Source: an uncultured Bacillaceae bacterium
GTDB taxonomy: Bacteria; Bacillota; Bacilli; Bacillales; Caldibacillaceae
Direction of reading: 5' to 3'
Length of the DNA: 11,217 nucleotides
Assembly: GCA_937934645.1 (NCBI GenBank)
Contig: CALGYZ010000095.1
Span: 1 to 11,217, forward strand
Shown here: one piece after another, positions 6,657 to 11,217 of the stretch
Position numbering within the stretch: the first letter of the stretch is position 1
Layout: every line of letters starts with the position of its first letter
Position numbers and translations under genes: made by a program
Notes under the pieces: model-generated
The model's input: only the letters and a program-made list of their open reading frames with translations
What the model was told of the DNA's origin: nothing
Databases searched by the model: none

Positions 6657-8420
6657 ATGACAAGAGTAGACTTAAAGGCAAAACCATTCCATTTATCGGA
6701 TGAAGACATCCGCTGGGTGGAAGAAACGATTGCATCGATGTCCATTGAGGAAAAAATCGGTCAACTCTTCTTTAACATGGGTTCAAGCCGTACAAAAGAA
6801 TACTTAACTAGTGTGTTAAACAATTATCATATTGGCGGTGTCCGTTACAATCCCGGAACGGCTGAGGAAGTTTATGAACAGAACAAAATTCTTCAGGTAA
6901 ACAGCAAGATCCCACTTTTAATCGCGGCTAATACGGAAGCAGGCGGGAATGGCGCCTGTACAGACGGAACCGAAGTCGGTGTGCAAGTAAAAATTGGGGC
7001 CACCAATGATCCAAAATATGCCTATGAAATGGGCAGGGTATCCGGTGTGGAAGCGGCCGCGATCGGATGCAATATGAGCTTTGCCCCGATCGTTGATATT
7101 ACATATAATTGGAGAAACCCGATCATTTCCAGCCGTGCTTTCGGTGCCGATCCGGACCTGGTATTGGAAATGAGCCTAGCTTATATGAAAGGGATTCAGG
7201 AAAGCGGTATTGCACCGACAGCAAAACATTTTCCCGGTGACGGTGTCGATGAAAGGGATCATCACCTGTCATACAGTGTAAACAGCATGTCGAGGGAAGA
7301 ATGGGACCAAACTTTCGGAAAAGTATACAAAGGGTTAATTGATGCCGGATTGCCGGCAATTTTGGCCGGCCATATTCATATGCCTGCATATCAACGGTAT
7401 TTTAATCCGGACGTAAAAGATGAGGAACTTCTTCCGGCAACCTTAAGCAAAGAACTGATTACCGATCTGCTCCGGGGAAAACTAGGATTTAACGGAGTCG
7501 TGATTACTGATGCCAGCCACATGGTTGCGATGACCTCGTCAATGAAGCGAAGCCGGATTCTTCCGACGGCCATTGCTGCCGGTTGTGACCTGTTCTTATT
7601 CTTTAATGATCCGGACGAAGACTTTGAATATATGATGAACGGATATAAAGAAGGAATTATTACAGAAGAACGCTTGCAGGAAGCGCTAGAGCGGATTCTT
7701 GGCTTAAAAGCTAAACTCGGTCTGCATAAGAAGAAGAAAACGGAAATTTTACCACCGAAAAAAGAGGCATTGGCCAAAATTGGGCTACCTGAAAATAAGG
7801 CATTATTCCGTGAAGTGGCAGACAAGGCCATTACTTTAGTCAAAGATAAGCAAGAGATCTGGCCGGTAACCCCTGAAAAGTATAAACGAATACTGTTAGT
7901 GGATGTCAAAGGGCACGAAGGTGGATTCGGGGCATTAATCGGGAGTAAAGAAAAAGCTGTTGACATCATGAAGGAACTGCTTGAAGCCGAAGGATTTGAA
8001 GTAACGATTTGGGAGTCGACAGAAGAAAAAATTATGAAACTTCCGCCGGAGGAAAGACAGAAAGCCTTGGCCAATGTGTATGCACAAAAGCGTCCGATCC
8101 GTGATTTAACGGATCATTATGATTTAATCATAAATATTGCCAACGTAAACCACGGGGGTACGGTCCAAAGACCGGTATGGCCGGCAAGTAAAGGAACTCC
8201 AGATATTCCGTTCTATGTTCATGAAGTTCCAACGATTTTTGTATCGGTGCAATGTCCATTCCATTTAGCGGACGTACCGCAAGTAAAAACTTATATTAAC
8301 ACTTATGACAGCAGGAAAGTTACTCTTGAAGTATTAGTGGAAAAACTAACGGATAAATCTGAATTTAAAGGTGTAAGTCCCGTCGATGCCTATTGTGGCT
8401 TGCTTGATACACGCATTTAA
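6657..8420 (+). CDS. Glycoside hydrolase family 3 enzyme, NagZ-like, probably acting on an imported uronide
   Basis: The 587-residue protein has no signal peptide or membrane helix and should be cytoplasmic. The start ATG has AAGGGGT (6643-6649) upstream. Residues about 20-355 form the GH3 catalytic barrel: 'MSIEEKIGQLFFNMGSS' at the start, 'KHFPGDG' (K190-G196), and 'GVVITDASHM', in which D285 is the expected nucleophile. The loop 'DERDHHLS' supplies D201 and H203, fitting the Asp-x-His acid/base dyad of NagZ-type GH3 enzymes rather than the Glu acid of beta-glucosidases. Residues about 385-587 form a second domain seen in longer NagZ-like proteins ('YKRILLVDVKGHEG', 'VPTIFVSVQCPFHLADVPQ', 'LVEKLTDKSEFKGVSPVD'). 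General annotation would be beta-N-acetylhexosaminidase. Its neighbours are a GPH symporter and uronate catabolic genes, with no amino-sugar genes, so a glucuronide or other uronide substrate is a reasonable inference but not shown. Confidence 0.85.
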   Translation: MTRVDLKAKPFHLSDEDIRWVEETIASMSIEEKIGQLFFNMGSSRTKEYLTSVLNNYHIGGVRYNPGTAEEVYEQNKILQVNSKIPLLIAANTEAGGNGACTDGTEVGVQVKIGATNDPKYAYEMGRVSGVEAAAIGCNMSFAPIVDITYNWRNPIISSRAFGADPDLVLEMSLAYMKGIQESGIAPTAKHFPGDGVDERDHHLSYSVNSMSREEWDQTFGKVYKGLIDAGLPAILAGHIHMPAYQRYFNPDVKDEELLPATLSKELITDLLRGKLGFNGVVITDASHMVAMTSSMKRSRILPTAIAAGCDLFLFFNDPDEDFEYMMNGYKEGIITEERLQEALERILGLKAKLGLHKKKKTEILPPKKEALAKIGLPENKALFREVADKAITLVKDKQEIWPVTPEKYKRILLVDVKGHEGGFGALIGSKEKAVDIMKELLEAEGFEVTIWESTEEKIMKLPPEERQKALANVYAQKRPIRDLTDHYDLIINIANVNHGGTVQRPVWPASKGTPDIPFYVHEVPTIFVSVQCPFHLADVPQVKTYINTYDSRKVTLEVLVEKLTDKSEFKGVSPVDAYCGLLDTRI

Positions 8421-8450
8421 AGACGGTGGATTATGGAAAGTAAGTTCATG

Positions 8451-8485
8451 AGTGTCTTTCCATAGATGGAAAGACACTATTTTTT
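8451..8485 (+). terminator. Strong intrinsic terminator after the GH3 gene
   Basis: AGTGTCTTTCCA (8451-8462) pairs perfectly with TGGAAAGACACT (8467-8478) around the loop TAGA, followed by A and six T (8480-8485). It closes the transporter-GH3 operon and separates it from the regulator gene. Confidence 0.95.
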
Positions 8486-8528
8486 ATCCCTATGTTTGCT
8501 GCATTTATGTAAAATGGTATTGTGTAGG

Positions 8529-8558
8529 TTTACAAAAACTCTTGTGTCCTAGTATAAT
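8529..8558 (+). promoter_or_regulatory. Promoter of the GntR/FCD regulator gene
   Basis: TTTACA (8529-8534) matches five of six bases of the -35 consensus. A perfect TATAAT (8553-8558) follows after an 18-base spacer. The regulator's start codon is 19 bases past the -10. TAGTATA around the -10 resembles a half of the operator seen before the two operons, so weak autoregulation is possible, but a full palindrome is absent. Confidence 0.7.
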
Positions 8559-8577
8559 AAAATAGAGGTGTATGTAC

Positions 8578-9309
8578 ATGTTTTCCATTTCACCAAAGAT
8601 GGCCGGTGAAAATAACAAACAATATGCGTATCGTGTGATTAAGAATGCGATTATGTTTTTAGAATTGAAGCCCGGCCAAGTTGTAAGTGAAATAGACTTG
8701 GCGGAAGTTTTAAAAGTGTCACGGACGCCCATCAGGGAAGTATTAGGGAAGTTGAGGGAAGAAAACCTTGTGGAAGTGATTCCTCAAGTCGGAACCAATG
8801 TAGCGAAAATTAATGTCCAATTAATCGAAGAGGCGGCTTTTATGCGCTATATTCTTGAAAAGGAAATCATGAAAAAAGCCTGCCTGGAACTTCCCGATGA
8901 AGCGATGCAACTGTTGGAACATAATATCCGTAATCAGGAATTGTTGATTGGTAAGAAAGAGAATGAAAGGGAATTCCATAAGCTGGATAACGAATTTCAT
9001 TATATTATTTACCGGGGCCTGCGGAAAGAAAATATCTGGCTGGCGATTAAAAGAATCAGTACCCATTACAACCGGATCCGAATTCTGTCTGAAATGGAAC
9101 ATTCGTTTGATGATGCGATCGAACAGCATAAAAAAATAGTCAAGATTTTGAAAAACAGACAAGTGGATCAAATTGAAAAAATCGTAGAAGAACATATTGT
9201 CGCTCCGATGAAATTATGGGAAAACTTGACATCTCCGGATAGTCCGTATGCAGAATACTTTGAATTCGAATCAGATTCGGTTCCCTATTATACGATACCA
9301 GTTTTTTAA
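8578..9309 (+). CDS. GntR-family (FadR/FCD subfamily) transcriptional regulator of the uronide cluster
   Basis: The ATG at 8578 is preferred over the in-frame ATG at 8572, because AGAGGTG (8564-8570) is seven bases before the former and only one before the latter; this gives 243 residues. Residues about 10-75 are a GntR winged helix-turn-helix ('VVSEIDLAEVLKVSRTPIRE', then VLGKLREENLVEVIPQVG). The rest is an all-helical FCD ligand domain with its usual metal-binding set: D137 and H141 in 'LDNEFHYIIY', H184 in 'AIEQHKKI' and H206 in 'VEEHIVAP'. A 20-residue Tyr- and Phe-rich tail ends the protein. FCD regulators usually sense sugar acids or other carboxylates. It lies between two operons that share an operator-like palindrome, so it most likely represses both until a uronate intermediate is present. 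The ligand is not known. The stop codon lies inside a perfect inverted repeat. Confidence 0.9.
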   Translation: MFSISPKMAGENNKQYAYRVIKNAIMFLELKPGQVVSEIDLAEVLKVSRTPIREVLGKLREENLVEVIPQVGTNVAKINVQLIEEAAFMRYILEKEIMKKACLELPDEAMQLLEHNIRNQELLIGKKENEREFHKLDNEFHYIIYRGLRKENIWLAIKRISTHYNRIRILSEMEHSFDDAIEQHKKIVKILKNRQVDQIEKIVEEHIVAPMKLWENLTSPDSPYAEYFEFESDSVPYYTIPVF

Positions 9310-9321
9310 AAACTGGTATCG
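9293..9321. repeat. 29-bp perfect inverted repeat spanning the regulator stop codon
   Basis: CGATACCAGTTTTT (9293-9306) and AAAAACTGGTATCG (9308-9321) are exact reverse complements around the single base 9307, the first base of the TAA stop. In RNA it would make a long hairpin, but no T tract follows. It may be a terminator of unusual form, an mRNA-stabilising element or an operator. Confidence 0.8.
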
Positions 9322-9393
9322 CTTCTGTATGGGACTTCAGGCCATCGAAATTTTTTGTTATTTTTTCTGTTTGTCTTGTAAACCCTTTATGGC

Positions 9394-9414
9394 TATGGTA
9401 GTATACAAGTATAC
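9394..9414. promoter_or_regulatory. Operator-like palindrome and promoter upstream of kdgA
   Basis: GTATAC (9401-9406), AA, GTATAC (9409-9414) form a perfect symmetrical site apart from the central AA. It matches 18 of 19 bases with the site before the transporter operon. It overlaps both promoter readings I can make: TTGTCT (9371-9376), 17 bases, TATGGT (9394-9399); or TTGTAA (9376-9381), 17 bases, TAGTAT (9399-9404). Repression by the adjacent GntR/FCD protein is the simplest inference. Confidence 0.7.
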
Positions 9415-9478
9415 ATAGGATGAGTTTTTATTCTTTAACAAATAATAAGATAAATCGTTATACATATGAGGTGATGAA

Positions 9479-10129
9479 ATGATCCGCAAACATAAGATTT
9501 TAAGACAGATGCATGAAGGATATGCTGTCGCGGTGATCCGCGGAAAAACAAAAAAAGATGCGGTTGAAATCGGAAAACATGCCTACAAAGGTGGCATCCG
9601 GTCTTTAGAAATTACGTTTACAACACCTCAGGCTGAACTCGCCATCCGGGAGCTTTCTGACACAGGTGAAGAAGGAATGATTGTTGGTGCAGGTAGCGTT
9701 TTGGATGCGGAAACCGCAAGAGTTGCTATTTTACACGGTGCTCGTTATGTTGTCAGTCCGCATTTCAACAAGGATATTGCTTTCATGTGCAATCGGCATT
9801 CCATCCCATATCTTCCCGGTTGCGGAACCATAACGGAAATTGTTGAGGCATTAACATACGGGGTGGATGTCGTCAAATTATTCCCCGGCAGCCATTTAGG
9901 ACCATCGTTTATGAAAGATGTGAAAGGGCCGGTACCTCATGTGGAAATGATGCCATCCGGCGGTGTGAGCATTGATAATGTCGGGGAATGGATCAAAAAC
10001 GGTGCGTTTGCTGTCGGTATGGGCAGTGCATTGACCAAAGGGGTTAAAAACGGGGATTACAGTTCTGTAGAAAAAACGGCCAGAGAATTTATGGAAAAAA
10101 TCCAGGCATACCGTGGTGAAAATACATGA
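9479..10129 (+). CDS. kdgA: 2-keto-3-deoxy-6-phosphogluconate (KDPG) aldolase, possibly also KHG aldolase
   Basis: This class I aldolase splits 2-keto-3-deoxy-6-phosphogluconate into pyruvate and glyceraldehyde-3-phosphate in the cytoplasm. The 216-residue product has the family length. Key residues are in place: E44 in 'IRSLEITFTTP', 'VGAGSVLDAETA', 'YVVSPHFNKDI' with P94, 'YLPGCGTITEI', the Schiff-base lysine K133 in 'VDVVKLFPGS', and the phosphate-binding 'MPSGGVSIDNV' and 'GMGSALTKG' loops. The position of Escherichia coli Eda Arg49 is Thr here, as in Bacillus KdgA-like proteins. GAGGTG (9468-9473) lies five bases before the start. It opens the second operon, has the operator-like palindrome upstream, and overlaps kdgK by ATGA. 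Activity on 4-hydroxy-2-oxoglutarate is possible, since some family members use both substrates. Confidence 0.94.
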   Translation: MIRKHKILRQMHEGYAVAVIRGKTKKDAVEIGKHAYKGGIRSLEITFTTPQAELAIRELSDTGEEGMIVGAGSVLDAETARVAILHGARYVVSPHFNKDIAFMCNRHSIPYLPGCGTITEIVEALTYGVDVVKLFPGSHLGPSFMKDVKGPVPHVEMMPSGGVSIDNVGEWIKNGAFAVGMGSALTKGVKNGDYSSVEKTAREFMEKIQAYRGENT

Positions 10130-11145
10130 AAAAAATTGTAACCTTTGGTGAAATTATGCTCCGTCTATCCCCGCCCCGTTTTCAGAAAATTGAACAGGCA
10201 CATAACTTTGAAGTTGTTTACGGGGGCGGCGAAGCCAATGTGGCTATTTCTTTGTCAAGATTAGGCCTGAGAAGTGAATTTGTAACAAAATTGCCGGACA
10301 ATCCGCTTGGATATAGCGCTGAACAATATCTTAAACAACATGGTGTCCTGACTGATCATATTATTTACGGCGGCAACCGGCTAGGAATTTACTTTTTAGA
10401 AAAAGGCTATTCGATCCGTTCGTCCAAAGTGATTTATGACCGCGCCGGTTCGAGTTTTTCCCAATCGGTAATGGATGATTATCATTTCCAGAAGATTTTT
10501 CAGGATGCCGAATGGTTCCATGTCAGCGGTATTACCCCGGCTTTGAACAATGAATTATTCCAGATTACAAAAAGGGCGCTGCAAATTGCGAAAGCATGCG
10601 GTGTTACAACAAGCTGTGATTTAAATTACAGAAGTTCGCTCTGGTCTTTTGAAGAAGCGCGAAAAAAAATGAGCGAGCTCATCCATGATGTTGATGTATG
10701 TATTGGGATTGAACCGTTGCAATTACCGGATGAACAAGGAAAGGATCTTAAAGACCGGTATAAAAGACCATGGTCCGTGGAAACCAGCAAAGAAATTATG
10801 AAAAAGCTGTTTAGGGTCTATCCGATTAAAAAATTGGCCATGACTTTCCGGGAAAGCATATCTGTCAACCGGAACCGCCTGAAGGCATTATTATCGGACG
10901 GAGTGTCATTTTACGAGTCAGATGAAATCGAAGTGGAAATTGTAGACCGGGTTGGTGCTGGGGATGCATTTTCCGCAGGGATCATTTATTCATTGATTAA
11001 TCATTTGCCTCCCCAGGATGCCATTGAATTTGCAACTGCCTGCTTTGCCTTGAAGCACACTGTCGAAGGAGATGTAAATGTCCTCCAGCGTTCTGATATT
11101 GAGCAGCTCTTAAACCAAAAGCATTCTGTTTCCATCAAAAGATAA
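10126..11145 (+). CDS. kdgK: 2-keto-3-deoxygluconate (KDG) kinase, PfkB/ribokinase family
   Basis: This kinase phosphorylates 2-keto-3-deoxygluconate with ATP to give KDPG, the substrate of the aldolase encoded just upstream. The 339-residue protein begins with the family strand 'KIVTFGEIMLRLSPP', followed by the first PfkB signature 'YGGGEANVAISLSRLGL'. The second signature is 'DRVGAGDAFSAGIIYSL', in which D280 is the catalytic base of the GAGD motif. 'CDLNYRSSLWS' is typical of KDG kinases. The stretch 'LPDEQGKDLKDRYKRP' is a lid or insertion region found in Bacillus-type KdgK. The start codon overlaps the kdgA stop in ATGA, so translation is coupled. A general fructokinase or ribokinase is less likely, given the pairing with kdgA and the DLNYR motif. 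Confidence 0.92.
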   Translation: MKKIVTFGEIMLRLSPPRFQKIEQAHNFEVVYGGGEANVAISLSRLGLRSEFVTKLPDNPLGYSAEQYLKQHGVLTDHIIYGGNRLGIYFLEKGYSIRSSKVIYDRAGSSFSQSVMDDYHFQKIFQDAEWFHVSGITPALNNELFQITKRALQIAKACGVTTSCDLNYRSSLWSFEEARKKMSELIHDVDVCIGIEPLQLPDEQGKDLKDRYKRPWSVETSKEIMKKLFRVYPIKKLAMTFRESISVNRNRLKALLSDGVSFYESDEIEVEIVDRVGAGDAFSAGIIYSLINHLPPQDAIEFATACFALKHTVEGDVNVLQRSDIEQLLNQKHSVSIKR

Positions 11146-11185
11146 ATAATTTTCTGGGATACTTATATACTAAGGAGGCGGGACC

Positions 11186-11217
11186 ATGTCGACGTTTATT
11201 CACGAAAATTTCATGTT
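11186..11217 (+). CDS. uxaC: Start of a gene, probably glucuronate/uronate isomerase (partial)
   Basis: Only ten codons are inside the window, reading MSTFIHENFM. A strong AAGGAGG (11172-11178) lies seven bases before the ATG, 40 bases after kdgK. The N terminus resembles that of UxaC proteins, which begin with a short 'F...(D/E)(D/N)F.L' pattern before the metal-binding HCH motif, and UxaC is the expected partner of kdgA and kdgK. With so few residues the call rests mainly on context. UxaC would convert D-glucuronate to D-fructuronate, or D-galacturonate to D-tagaturonate. Confidence 0.5.
   Translation, partial: MSTFIHENFM

Noticed and set aside
7391..8074. Long open frame on the minus strand inside the GH3 gene
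   Set aside because: It lies opposite a well-supported enzyme, is serine-rich in the manner of antisense shadow frames, and has no recognisable family motif.
8520..8547. Direct repeat of TTGTGT upstream of the regulator gene (8520-8525 and 8542-8547)
   Set aside because: Six-base repeats are expected by chance here, and the second copy falls within the promoter spacer with no symmetry or link to the shared operator.
9377..9390. Possible catabolite-responsive (cre) element near the kdgA promoter, TGTAAACCCTTTAT
   Set aside because: It departs from the cre consensus at the central CG and at the final CA, so it does not meet the pattern well enough to report as a site.

Overview
The window looks like a chromosomal segment of a low-to-moderate GC Bacillota, most probably Bacillales. 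The evidence is strong purine-rich Shine-Dalgarno sequences, a TTG start, intrinsic terminators with T tracts, a lipoprotein signal peptide, and Bacillus-like OpuA, KdgA and KdgK proteins. The species cannot be named from the sequence. No tRNA, rRNA, CRISPR array or insertion sequence was seen.

Region 1 (1-2669) is an osmoprotectant uptake locus: the 3' end of the ATPase gene opuAA, then opuAB (permease) and opuAC (substrate-binding lipoprotein), ending in an intrinsic terminator. Facing it on the minus strand is a GntR-type regulator with a coiled coil and a C-terminal RCK_C/TrkA_C domain. This is the architecture of BusR, the cyclic-di-AMP-responsive repressor of OpuA-type transporters in lactococci and streptococci. 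The visible end of OpuAA carries a CBS domain, so the locus may be controlled by c-di-AMP at two levels.

Region 2 (2670-4902) holds an intergenic stretch rich in palindromes and a complete FtsH-type membrane AAA+ zinc protease. It is monocistronic, has its own terminator and is not in the usual tilS-hpt-ftsH setting. By sequence it resembles clostridial FtsH proteins and is probably an accessory copy.

Region 3 (about 5008-11217) is a catabolic cluster for uronic-acid glycosides. A GPH-family sugar:cation symporter gene, broken by one in-frame TAG, is followed by a cytoplasmic GH3 glycosidase and a strong terminator. Next come a GntR/FCD regulator, a second operon of KDPG aldolase (kdgA) and KDG kinase (kdgK) with ATGA overlap, and the first codons of what is probably uronate isomerase (uxaC). 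Almost the same GTATAC-AA-GTATAC operator-like sequence precedes both operons, which suggests the GntR protein controls them together. The proposed path is import of a uronide by the symporter, intracellular cleavage by the GH3 enzyme, isomerisation by UxaC, further steps encoded beyond the window, then phosphorylation of 2-keto-3-deoxygluconate by KdgK and cleavage of KDPG to pyruvate and glyceraldehyde-3-phosphate by KdgA.

The most interesting points are the GH3 enzyme standing where a GH2 glucuronidase would be expected, the amber codon in an otherwise intact transporter, the BusR-like regulator at a Bacillales-type opuA locus, and several unexplained palindromes.
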